A stretch of DNA of 64,000 nucleotides from Rotaria sp. Silwood1. Lineage: Eukaryota > Rotifera > Eurotatoria > Philodinida > Philodinidae. The position numbers and the translations under genes are program-made. The notes beneath the pieces are model-generated. The model was not told the DNA's origin and ran no database searches. It saw only the letters and a program-made list of their open reading frames with translations. This document shows, piece after piece, positions 38,788 through 50,400 of the stretch. Location of the stretch: the NCBI GenBank assembly GCA_905250075.1, contig CAJNOP010000491.1, positions 1-64,000 on the forward strand, given 5' to 3'. Each line of letters starts with the position of its first letter. Within the stretch, counting starts at the first letter, position 1.

Positions 38788-41277
38788 AAAAACAGAGACA
38801 TAGAGATATATAAATTTATTTGTATTTTATTTTGTCTGATAAAAACACAAAACACATAAATCTTGAGTTAATTATTTTTATGTATTTCAGATGAAGCATA
38901 GTTAGTTCAACTTATTTCATATTAAAATTTTGTACTGTATGAAGTTGATACAGTTCACAAAAAAATTCACAACTTGAGTAAAAAGAACGCACAGTTAAAG
39001 AAAACTTGTCAACATTTGTCTATATTTGATTTCGATTTAGTTAACTGAAAAATATAAAGTTGCTCATTTTGTTGAAAATATTTCTTAGATATGAAAGTTT
39101 AGTCAATGAACTTGAAGAAAACTTTCAGCAGCTTGTAGCTTACCTCTTTCTAGCTTTCTGTACAGCTCTTCTTCATATATAATGAAGAAGGACTAACATG
39201 AAAATGTTACTGTTTACCAGTGAAAGAAATGAGGAATTTAAATGCTTGTAGAAGAGTTTCGATATACTATATGAAACCTGTTAATCCTTTGACGATAGGT
39301 TTTATTTGAATGAATACAAAATTCTGTTTTTTTTTCTTATAGAAGTTCTGAAATGAGGTGTATATGTCAAAAAAAACAGCAAATTTCATTAAGAATCATC
39401 AAACCTAATAAGATTCTAATATTGTGACATAATAGAATTGAATCTTATGGAATCCTACAAGTAACTCTATGAAGTACTTCAATATCTTAATACAAATATC
39501 ATCAAATCTAACATTCCAAAAATTTCAGATTCAGTCGAACCTTACTTTGATATTCTCAATGTAATGTTCTAATCTAAATCAAATAGTCGTCCCAAAGATA
39601 TGAAATATCTTTTTCTGTTTTTCTTATATTCGGTGCTTAGCGCGTCGTACATACTTCTTGGGCGACTAGAGTTCATAAGATCTAAGACTTTCAAACTAGG
39701 ATCCAGTCGGGTCCTGGTTTTCAACCGATTCAATGTAGTCTACCGATGGTATACAGTAGAGACCAGCGGGAACAACTTTTTTTGATTCCCATTCCCGTGT
39801 TCCCGTTCCCGTATTGAAAATTTTTGTTCACGTTCCCGCGTTCCCGTTCGTAGAACAAAAATTTTCGTTCCCGATCCCGTGTTCCCGTTCCCGTAACAAA
39901 ATTTTCGTTCCCGTTCTGTATTCCTGTTCTCGTAATGCTTTGAGAGTACCTACAATGATTTCATTATTCACATTCATCAACAATACTCCTACTTGATACT
40001 AGCTTTTAGCGACATCATGTTTCTCACAATACAAGATTCTGTATATTAAAAGTAAATTTCTGATTCAAGGCTCATAAACCTATTGAAACTTGAAACTTCA
40101 GAATTGAAATTTCAATTGAATTCAAGTTTCAAGTTGGACATATATATAATCTTGATGATCCCAACTTCGATGCCGACGACGACAATGATGATAAAGAATA
40201 TCGTGATTCTCAGAATCTATGTTTGAATGAACTTGTCTGATTTTGTTGACTGATATTTGTTCTCTTTTCAATTATATTTCAAATAGTTATTGGAAATCGA
40301 ATACTGTAAGATTAACAGATTTTAATGCAAACAGAAATCGGACATAGGGTTTGCCGGGAACAGAAATTTTTAATACAATTCCCGTTCCCGTGTTCCCGTT
40401 CCCGGAGTGTCCACCAGAATTCCCGTTCCCGCATTCCCGTCCCTGAGGTCTCACGGGAATTCCCGTTCCCGATTCCCGCGGGAAACGCGACGGGAAAACA
40501 CGGGAAAAAGTCGTTCCCGCAGGATCCTAGTATACAGATCGCAGATAACCAATCAGAGAACAACTAGCAGTATACCGCGATAGAATGACGTGGAGAGGAT
40601 AGCTGACAATATAAGTATTAAACTATCGCCTGTTGGTTATCGGTTCACCAGTGATTTTTGTCTCATTTAAACTTTTCCATTCAAAATTTCTTTTTGTCCA
40701 CTTTATATACACAGATAATGACACCACATGAGATAGTAGCAATATAAGACCAAGTGAGAATACTGTTATGATCGCATGAAGATAGATGATCATATATATT
40801 AGGATCTATGCACAACTTCAATATGTAGACATATTTCTTGTATTGAAGAGTTTAATCTGATAGAATGAAAAACAAATGTTTGATCATATTATAATCTGGG
40901 ACATCTGAATCTAATGTAGGCTTTAACCTATTCAAGTCATGTGATTGCGCTGACTATGGTTTAATTCTTGCATACTATTATTTATATATAAAATATTTCA
41001 TCTAATCAATTAAAAGAGCATATTCGATTTTAGAATTAAAAATTTAATCCATTAGTCAAACAAACATGAAAGATATATCAAATATATATTCATTAAAAAT
41101 TATATAGTATTTTAATTATTATAACTTTTTTGAAATAAATGATCTAAAACAAAAAATCACAGTGTTTATTTTGAATAGATAAAAATATATATGAAAAAAA
41201 AAAAAAAATTTCTTCATAATGAATATAATCGTTAAATTCCAAAACATATGTAAAATATATTATTTGTTTGTTTGTTT
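38788..41277. other. 2.5-kb convergent intergenic region
   Basis: It lies between the homeobox gene (plus) and the first U-box gene (minus). Apart from the hAT-like element at 39757-40529 it holds only AT-rich DNA and a short hairpin near 39160-39195. No coding frame is credible. Confidence 0.4.
39757..40529. mobile_element. 773-bp hAT-like non-autonomous element with perfect 8-bp target duplication
   Basis: The left end is TAGAGACCAGCGGGAACAAC and the right end, read inward, is TAGGATCCTGCGGGAACGAC. The octamer GTATACAG flanks both sides exactly (39749-39756 and 40530-40537). Both subterminal zones are arrays of the hexamer GTTCCC or its complement (about 39790-39930 and 40377-40520), with an AT-rich core. 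No transposase frame exists. Confidence 0.9.
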
Positions 41278-42624
41278 TTAAGATTGTCTAAGTATTGTTT
41301 GAAGAACTTTTTTAATTTCAATATTATCTCGAACTGTTGCATCCATAGGTTTACCAGTTGTTGGTGAACAACGATGTACTTTAATCCAGTCAAGTATAGC
41401 TAATCGTTCATATGTATGACCATCACTAGCAATAACAGGATCAACAAAAAATTTTTGTGTCAAAGGACATTTGAAAGCTCTCATAAATTGTTCGGATATA
41501 TCAGATGATGTTGGATTTGTATTAGTCGTTGAAGATTTAACCTCATTTGTTAAATCTTCATGTGATGAAGTTGAAACCATAGATACTGTTGGACTTGAAC
41601 TATTCGAAGGATTTTTCAAATTTTTCGCGACATGTTCATTTGATATAGTAGATGATATCGGATTTACATCAGTTAAAGGACATTCACTAATAATTGATCT
41701 GTTTACTTCAACATGTTTGATTGGAGATATTCCTGATTGTTTTTGTTGATATGGAGTTCTTGATTGACTATGATCTGAATTAATAGTATTTGGTTGTTCA
41801 AATTGAAAATTATTATATTGAAGATCATTTAAAATTTTACCAAATCCAATAGTCGATGATGCTGTTTTGGGCGTTGTACTTGGTGATGATAATGGAAGTG
41901 ATTTGTCTGATGATATTATAGAATCATATGATAATCGTTCATTTGATCGATCTAAATTTTGTATTGATATTGATAATTCTGTTGTTGAAATTGTATTTCT
42001 TTTTGTTTCTAATTTTGGTTCAAGTATAGAACACATATCATATTTCTTTAATCTTTTAGCTAATTCTAAAGGAGTTTCACCATCACTATTTCGTACATTT
42101 GTTAAACATTTATATTTATCAAGTAATAATTCTAAATTATATGTATCACTATTTTCAATAACATAATGTATAAGAAAACAAGGTGAATATGGTGGTTTTT
42201 CATTTGCTAATTTATTATCTTTTTCAAGTATTTCAATAACATCACGCCAATTAGATTGTTTTGCTTGTTCAATTAATTCATCTTGTAAAAATAAATGTTC
42301 AATATATGAATACATAGCTTGATGAGTACTTTGTTGTTCTTTAGCAATATCAAGAAAAGTTTTATTATCTTTTGTTTTAATACGAATATCAATATTTTCA
42401 TCAGAAAAAAGTGCAAGAAAACGTTTAAAAAGATCAACATTACCATGAAGAACAACTTGATGTGATATAGACCATCTACGATCAGGTAATATAGCAAAAA
42501 AATCTGCTGGATTTAAAACTATATATTGATAAACTTTATCCCATTCACAATTTGAACGTGCCCAATTAGTAACTTGAACTAATGATGATTGAATTTCTTC
42601 AGCAGTCTTACTATTTGATGGCAT
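41278..42624 (-). CDS. Ankyrin-like / U-box protein 1, probable E3 ubiquitin ligase (single exon)
   Basis: U-box proteins bind E2 enzymes and catalyse ubiquitin transfer. One exon of 448 residues, start ATG 42624 (an in-frame extension upstream is Lys/Phe-rich and looks like untranslated sequence). Residues about 1-200 hold ankyrin-like helical repeats: RRWSISHQVVLHGNVDLFKR, NKTFLDIAKEQ, NEKPPYSPCFLIHYVI, NSDGETPLELAKRLKK. Residues about 210-360 are Ser/Thr-rich and disordered-looking. The C-terminal U-box is complete: FKCPLTQKFFVDPVIASDGH and TYERLAILDWIKVHRCSPTT. It has two tandem paralogues downstream on the same strand, which carry an intron here that this copy lacks. Confidence 0.87.
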   Translation of the reverse strand: MPSNSKTAEEIQSSLVQVTNWARSNCEWDKVYQYIVLNPADFFAILPDRRWSISHQVVLHGNVDLFKRFLALFSDENIDIRIKTKDNKTFLDIAKEQQSTHQAMYSYIEHLFLQDELIEQAKQSNWRDVIEILEKDNKLANEKPPYSPCFLIHYVIENSDTYNLELLLDKYKCLTNVRNSDGETPLELAKRLKKYDMCSILEPKLETKRNTISTTELSISIQNLDRSNERLSYDSIISSDKSLPLSSPSTTPKTASSTIGFGKILNDLQYNNFQFEQPNTINSDHSQSRTPYQQKQSGISPIKHVEVNRSIISECPLTDVNPISSTISNEHVAKNLKNPSNSSSPTVSMVSTSSHEDLTNEVKSSTTNTNPTSSDISEQFMRAFKCPLTQKFFVDPVIASDGHTYERLAILDWIKVHRCSPTTGKPMDATVRDNIEIKKVLQTILRQS

Positions 42625-44736
42625 GATGAGTTTTTTTTTTTTTTCTTTTATAAATCTAGAATAAAAAGGATTAAAGTATTTTTTTTTTTTTTTAAATAAA
42701 AAATTAATCATACAAGAATTGATTAATCATTTTCTTATTGAAAACTAGTGAATCATAGGTTATCAATTATGTAGATTTTACATATGACAATAAGATATCT
42801 CTTTAGATTTTTTTTTTAAATGCTGATTTTGTAGAAACTTTCGTTAAGAAATCGATCAATCAGTTGAAAATGTTTTTTTTATTTCAACAGATGAATTAAT
42901 CAATCAGTTTATCGAGAAATCTCTTCAGATGTCTTCTGATTTCAATGAGTTTTTTTGTCTATGGATACTAGATACTGTTCTAATAAAGAAAAAAACATAC
43001 TAATTAGATTTCAGTTTATATTGAGATTTAAGTGAGCTATCGAATTTTTTTCTAGAGGTTTCAAGTTTTCGGAAAGAACAGTCTTGTTCAGACATAAGAC
43101 TTTCAGATATAGACTGTTTTCTATGGATACTGCATAGCAAGGATAGCACTGATCTAGGTTTTTTACGAACAATACCGATAACGATATGAATAGACCAGAT
43201 CGTTCGATCTACCAAATATGAGTTTTTCGAAAAACTTGGTACCTATGACAAAAAAATTCGATAGTTTAGTTAAATCTCATTGACTATCTTATTGTAGTTT
43301 TTCGTGTAAAAATGTATATCCATTATAATATAAAATAATACTATGTATATGTTGAGAAGATATGTTTGTTTCTTTTTATCTTATCGTTATCGAACTAAAG
43401 TTTTAGAAGAAATCGATTTGGAAAAATCGTATGTTTTAATTGCCGCTGAACTCTGTGTATTCGTTTTGTTGCAGAGTAAATATGTTTTTCGTACATTAAA
43501 TATAGGATCATATTTAGAGCTGTTTGAGTTAGTTTCGAACTCGGTCGGGTCTAGATCATACTCTAAAAGAACCAGCCAACCATAACTCGATTATTATAGG
43601 ATCATGATCTATGCGTAGGATATGTTAGAACCACAAATATCTTTCTGATAAAAAATTTAATTATTTCTACTCTGTTCGAAGATATTGGACTGAGTTTCTT
43701 ATCGATGATACAGGAGTGTTCGAAATTTTTTTTTTTTTACCATAAGAAAATTGTTAATGAACACTGCTTTCAATTGCCGACATTCACTTCAATACGTGTT
43801 GTAGTCGTTCATGGGTTTAGATAAAAGAAGAAATACAGAACAACAATGGAAAGCAATATTTATTAATAATTTTCTTATGAAAAAAAAAACTTTGAACATT
43901 TCTCTATCATCAACACAAAAAAATTAATCCAATATGAATTGGCGATATTCAAATTCTTTATAGTAAAGTTGTTTGAAATTTACTTCATACTAAAATACAA
44001 ATAATCGATAAAACGTATCTCACACGTTCAGACTCATTATAAGACTCAGATTCAAAACTCTTCTTGAAATTAGGAATATAATTTGAATTCAGATTCGAAT
44101 CTGAAAAATTTTAAACTTAACGAACTCTTATCATCTTTCCTATTTTCAGAAATTTGTCAAGAACAAGTACCATTATAACCAAATTAAATCATAATTTCAT
44201 TAATATTCATGTTTTTTTTTCAATGATCGTATCGATAAATATTAAGATACCTGCTGAATTGTATTTTAATTGACGTATCTATATCAATTGTTAGTAAATT
44301 CATTATACACACTGGATGATCGGTATCAACCAATGTTCTATCTGTTATCAACTGAAAGCCAGTCATTGTTATAATATACTTTCATCATAAGGCTAAACAG
44401 ATAAACATTTATCTTTATATGATTGTAATATAGTTTATGGCAGAAGACAGACATATGAAGAAATGTAATCATGTTCATAAATGAGTATAAGAATGTAATT
44501 TGTAACATAAACTTCTCTAATAGTAATGCAATAGAATATAAATATATTATCTACAAAAAAAAAAGTTAAATTATTATAAACTAAATTATTTTTTTTTTAT
44601 GAATATATAAAAAATAGTCATTCATTCATTCAAAATTCATATCACAAATATAAACCAAAGAATTGATAATAAAACAAAAAGCAAATCATTTTTTTCAGTA
44701 TACTTACTACTCATATTTGTGTTTCTTTTAACACAA
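42625..44736. other. 2.1-kb intergenic region between U-box genes 1 and 2
   Basis: AT-rich, with repeated ATCGATCAATCAGTTGA-like words near 42850-42910. Small open frames on both strands have no family resemblance. The U-box gene 1 promoter should lie at its left edge. Confidence 0.35.
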
Positions 44737-47242
44737 TTATTGACTAAAACTATCTAAAATTCGTTTAACTATTAAATTTGGATTTAAATTTATATGAGCA
44801 AGTTTTTCATTTGTCATTGGTGAACGATCATTTGATTGAAGCCATTTTTCAATTGCCGTACGTTCATATGTAAATCCATCAGCAGCAACAACTAAAATAT
44901 AAAAATTTTTAAATCGACTATATATTTCTTATTAGAAATGGTTCTATTCAATATTTAAAAACAATATTTGATGATTTCTACAATCATAAAGCTTCTTATA
45001 AGTAATAAATGAATGTAAAAATCATTCCTAATATACAAGATAAAAATGATTGTTACGTAGTCAAGAAACATGATCTCAGAAAAACAAGAAAAAAAAAAGC
45101 ACTTTTTCAGTTCCTATCATTATCACTTTCAATTCTATTCGATCAAGATATATCAAATTTATGGAAGGCACAAAAGTTGTTTTTTTTGCTTATTTTATAT
45201 GAAAATGTCATTTTTGAGTCTTTTGTAAATTTAATGTATCTTAATCAAAAAAAATGTCCGAGAAAGCAATAAGAAGTTTGATTTTGTACGGAATTATTTG
45301 GTTTACCATTCTAGGTGACTCACACAGGATCAGTGATTTATCTAGTGGGTGGGCCAGATGGGCGGCGCCTACCCGAAATTTTAATTCGCTTACTTGAAAA
45401 TATACAGCAGTCACTCATCTATTGCGTGGGCCGAGTGGGCGCCGCTCACCCGAAATTTCGATTCGCCCACTCGGAAAACGAAATCAAGATAAAACACTGC
45501 ACAGGATGGAAATTGCAAGTTCGAGAAATTTGAAAATTTGGTTTTTTAGAAATCACTTTTCTTAAAAAAAATTCGCTACTCAAATCAGGACTTCGATTCT
45601 TTTCAGCATTAACGGTAGCAGAAAAAAATCAAACATAAATCTCTTCGAATAATTTTAGGAACCACTAAATGCAACCTCTCTGTATCGTCTTACGTTCTGC
45701 TGTCATGTCTGAATGCACATAGATTCTCTTTTCTACTTTGTTCAGGTATGAATCATTTTCTTTTTCTTTCTTGCTTGTACCATCTAGAACTGCAATGACT
45801 GAGTCATTAAATTGTTTAACACACCTACAAGATACTATGAACAACCCTCAGTATCAGCAGTCTTATAATGATCCAGGACAAGTCACTAATGACTATTTTT
45901 CTCGGATCACCCGTCCGATAGCATGCTGATCAGATTCTGATATATGATTGCTTTGGTGGTTAGTTAACATGTATGAGAAACTCAAGCCATTGAGCACAAG
46001 AAGTTTGCGTCAGGCTGAGCTTCTGTCTATAGTTGCAGTTAATTATATTTGTATAGAAAATATCGGACTGTTAAAATTGTCGCTAGGCCGGATCCCATTC
46101 CGCAAGATAGCTTAAAGGGAAAAGTATTCTTCCTTCATACTATCTGATCAGTTCTTTCTATTTCCATATTTTTGTATATATACATGAATCCGTTGTTTGA
46201 AACAATAAAAACATTGTATATATGCAATAAAAAATAATACTTGTTTGTAACTATCAACTAGTTAGTGATCAACAACCTTCACATCCATCATTAAATAAAA
46301 AAGATTTACTACTTGTCATACAGCATCGAAGTGATTATATTACTTACCAGGATCTTTAACGATAGCTTGTGTAAGAGAACAAGTAAGAAAACTAAGTATA
46401 GCATCTATAGGTTGTTGAAGAGGTTTCATTGTACCGGTTGTTGGGGATGGTGATACAAGTTTTGGTTTCACTTTTTTATCGGCTTCTTTTCGAGTTAGAA
46501 GATTTTGTGCTGGACCAAATGAAAAACTCGATTCATCAAATACATTACGTTGTTCTATCAGAGCATTTATATTATTCGTATGTTCTTTGGCTTGTTTTGA
46601 TGGTTCATATAATTTATCATTGGTATTGTCAGTATTAAAAAATGATGGATATGTTTTTTCAATATATTGAGCAAATTTTTCACCTTTACCTTCTCGAGCA
46701 ATATCATTGATTTTTTTACGATCAACTCGTAAAGTTAGATCAAATTTAAAATTTTCTAGTTCTTGAAATTTTTTAAATTGCTCAACTTCATCAGCATAAG
46801 CTAGTTGATGAATTAAATAGAAAAGACGATAAGGTGGCTTTTCATTACCAAGTCTTGGATCTTCTTTAACAATCTCATAACATTTATTCCAATTACGTTC
46901 TTTAGCATAATTCAGTAATTCATCAAGTTTAACTAGTCGTTCAATGTGTTTTAACATATCAGATAGATCATCACGTGATTTAGCAATATCGAGTACAGTT
47001 TCACCCTCAGTTGTTTTACTCAATAGACGAAAATCCTTATTCGATTTTTGTGATGCAAGTACTTGGTCAAGGTGATCAATATTACCAGAATAAACAATAT
47101 GATGAAGAATCGCCCATTTTCGATTTTCTGGAATCACTGTTAACCATTCTGGATGAAAATGAATTGTCATAAGAACGTTTTCGAAATTTTCGAAATGCTT
47201 TGCACTTCTAATTGCTTCCGATAGTGATAGTATATTATCCAT
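44737..47242 (-). CDS. Ankyrin-like / U-box protein 2, probable E3 ubiquitin ligase
   Basis: Exons 46348-47242 and 44737-44891, 349 residues, start ATG 47242. The N-terminal half has the same ankyrin-like layout as protein 1: NRKWAILHHIVYSGNIDHLD, ETVLDIAKSR, NEKPPYRLFYLIHQL. A linker follows, then a U-box split by a 1.46-kb intron: CSLTQAIVKDP joins VVAADGFTYERTAIEKWL, with SPMTNEKLAHINLNPN completing it. The first base of the Val codon is in exon 1 and the rest in exon 2. The canonical CPIT Pro is Ser here. The intron contains a 169-bp hAT-like MITE and coding-like debris at about 45738-46110. Confidence 0.88.
45331..45499. mobile_element. 169-bp hAT-like MITE with perfect 8-bp target duplication
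   Basis: Ends are CAGTGATTTATCTAG and the complement of CAGTGTTTTATCTTG. CACAGGAT flanks both sides exactly (45323-45330 and 45500-45507). Inside are two copies of a GTGGGCCGAGTGGGCG-like motif. Same family as 20346-20416, but longer and internally duplicated. Confidence 0.88.
45738..46110 (+). pseudogene. Coding-like remnant in a U-box gene intron
   Basis: A frame reading TESLNCLTHLQDTMNN and QSYNDPGQVTNDYFSRI is followed, after in-frame stops, by LVNMYEKLKPLSTRSLRQAE. It looks like the remains of an inserted coding element. I do not recognise the source, and simple chance cannot be excluded. Confidence 0.25.
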
Positions 47243-47432
47243 GAGTTATCAATACAAAATTTATAATATCTAAAGACAGATAGATTGAAGAACTATGTAA
47301 TTATATTATTATGGTAAAAAGAAGAATATTGCTTCATTAAAAGACGAAACAACTAGATCGTCTATATTTATAAAATAATAAAAACGAAAAAAAAAATGGA
47401 GGAATGCATATCAAGTTCGAAAAAACAAACTC

Positions 47433-50400
47433 TTAATTAGAATGACCACCATTTTTTTGCACTTTTTCATCCAGTTTTTTTTCGTTCTTTTTTGAATCAT
47501 AAAATGATTGTAAAATTGATTTTACAGCATAATTTGGTTTTAGTTCTGTATTTTCAAGTACTTGATTGGTCATTGGACTACGATTAGAACCTTTAAACCA
47601 ATTAAGAATTGCTTCTCGTTCATAGGTAAAACCATCAGCAGCCACAACTATAAAATGCAAATATAATTAAATGTGATATATTCATTCTTCACAATTAAGT
47701 AGCTACTAGGAGTCCACAAAATACGTAATCGGACGATTTGTAGCAGATATATTTACCACGAGTGCTTGAATGCAAATGTCGGTATGAATGAGAATTGTTG
47801 TGTAGCCCACTGACGTTCTCACTTACACTCTAATCCACACATTCATTCTCCTCCACAACCCACACAACCACTTGCATTCATCCACATTCGCCCTTACCTT
47901 CCCACTTTCGATGTGCTCGCAAGACAGTTTTAAACTGACAGTTCATGCGACTAATTATCCAAATATGATTGTTGAAACTAGTCAATCTTATCTATAGCTT
48001 CTTTGCTTATTATAAATATGTATTGCTTTAAAATCTGTACACTACAAGAATCGCTGCATCTTAAGATGAGTATCATGTTCGATGATATGTATAATATACC
48101 ATCTGCATTACAGATAATAAAAATGATGAGCTTCTCTTTGAGCATGCAAGCTGTTACGTAAGAACTAGTTATGTAAAAGTGATAATGAGTCCTTGGTTCA
48201 TTAGAATACTACTCATCGTTGGCATCAGTTTACGGTAGAGCAGACTTGGAGCCGGTCTGACCGGACCGGATCGGCCGGTCCAAACTCTTACCTGGACCGA
48301 TGAAAAACCGGCCGGTTCAAGTTTATGACTTGACCGGCGAAAAAACGGCTGGTCCAAATTCTTGATTTACCTGACGAAAAAAGCAGTGCACTCATGTATT
48401 AGCTAAACAACCGATATTTTCGCGAAATAGTTTGTTAATTTAGCTCTACTAAGACATCTAATATCAAACTCATACAATTCTTGAAGCTTCTAATAGCAGC
48501 GACTTCTTTTTTAGTCTGTCAATGTTTAGTATGCTAATATTCAGAACCAATGAAGATATCTTTCAAAAAGTTTTGACTAGGACTCACAGCAACTAGGATT
48601 GAACACCAGCTAACTATTCTTTGAGTCTTTTCAAATAATGATATGATTTCTTTACCATTGATAGGTTTAGTCTATTCTTATTTGAAATACTGAGTTTCTT
48701 AGTACAGCTGAAATATATTTCTCTCCACAGAAGAATGCTACTGTAGAGAGAAAGATAATGTGAGCTAGTCGGTAAAATTTATACATTAGACTTCCTATTT
48801 GAAGTTTATTGATACCTAAATATTAACGCGGTTGCATGATGCTACTAGTTAGAAAGACCGTGATAACAGAAAAGATTTTATTCAAAACATTTTGCTATGA
48901 AAGCATGAACTTGAATACTGGTGACTATTGGGCTTCTATGAAAATCATCTAAGATTACTGCATACGAGTGATCCAAAATTTCAAGAAAAATGTTGAATTT
49001 AAATCAACAGCAGCTTGTAAAATCGAGCTAACTTGTCGTGAGTATAATGAATGCATTCGCCATAATATGAGCCTCTGATGAAAGGATAAGAAAGTGTTGG
49101 TGAATATTTAGAGCTAGTATTTCCAATACGATTGAAATTTTGCCAGTGAGAAATTTTTCGGATTAAATCTCTTGACCATTGACCCCACGAAAATCCTTAA
49201 AAATGAGCAAAATAAGCAAGTTTTAGTTGCCAAAAATTTTTAAAAAAACCGGTGAAGACCGGCCGGTCTGAAAAGTTAGACCGGACTGGGCCGGTACTGG
49301 CAGATCGGCCGATCCGGTTCCAAGTATGCGGCAGAGTGATGCTCCGGCTGAGACATATACAAGACTTGTTATTGGTGGTGACAAACGGTCGGTTTAGACC
49401 TTTTTTAAAAAATTTTTGTATAGCGGTATTTTTCAAAAGGCTGATCAAATAACTGCTTTTTTCCCAAGTCAAACACTTTTTTATTAATGTCGAAGACTAT
49501 TTCTATGGATGAGCATAGATCAGACTATTTTATTAAATCAATCTTAACAGAGCATTCTTGACGTATTTTATTAGCTGATTTTGATGTCACATTATGTTAT
49601 AGAAACAAAACTACATAATTATGTATGATGGAAGCCCTTCAACTGATAAATCTCTTTCGAGTCGAGACTATATGTGCTATGTAGATCTAAATAGCACACG
49701 CATACTTTGAAAAGAATTCGTCTTCTTACTTTATTTTTGGCAAAATCTTTGAAATTTTACGATATTTTTCAAATGACAGATGTGGTCTCTTTCAGGAATA
49801 TCAGAAAGATTGATTTTCGAATTTCGAGTTGAAGCTTTGCATAGAGAAAGAACTTAACGAGAATAGCTTTTGTGAACATTTCTGATCTTGTCGTTATTCC
49901 TATCGTAAGATTTGATATTCTTATTTGAAGACGGAAACAAATGAAAAAGTCTGAAACTTTCACAATGAAGTACCAATGTTAAGAACTGTTTCTGTGTAAT
50001 ATTTCAAATCGAAATTTGAAAATCAATTGTTCTGTTAACACGGCATTCATTTAAAAAAATACTGTTAGAAATGTATTATCTTGGCATTTCAAGAAACTAA
50101 GCGGACTAATTTTTTTCAAGATGTTCACAGCTCGTTTGGTTTTACATAATGCATGTAGTTTCGATTCAAAAACACAATTTATCAGTTGGAAGATTTTCCT
50201 CATTAATACTATAATTGATTAAAGCTTTATTTCTATTTTCTATTATTCATAGCATATATTTTGTACAAATCTAAATGATAACAAAGCAAGAAGTATAGTA
50301 CGTACACAATTCATGTCCTAGAAAGTTTCTGGTTATCGATCGGATAACAAGAGAAAGAAAGCATATGGAAATGAAAAGTGAATAGTATTATAACAATGAA

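Noticed and set aside
40312..40567. Overlapping frames on both strands rich in Pro, Arg, Gly
   Set aside because: They translate the GTTCCC hexamer array of a MITE.
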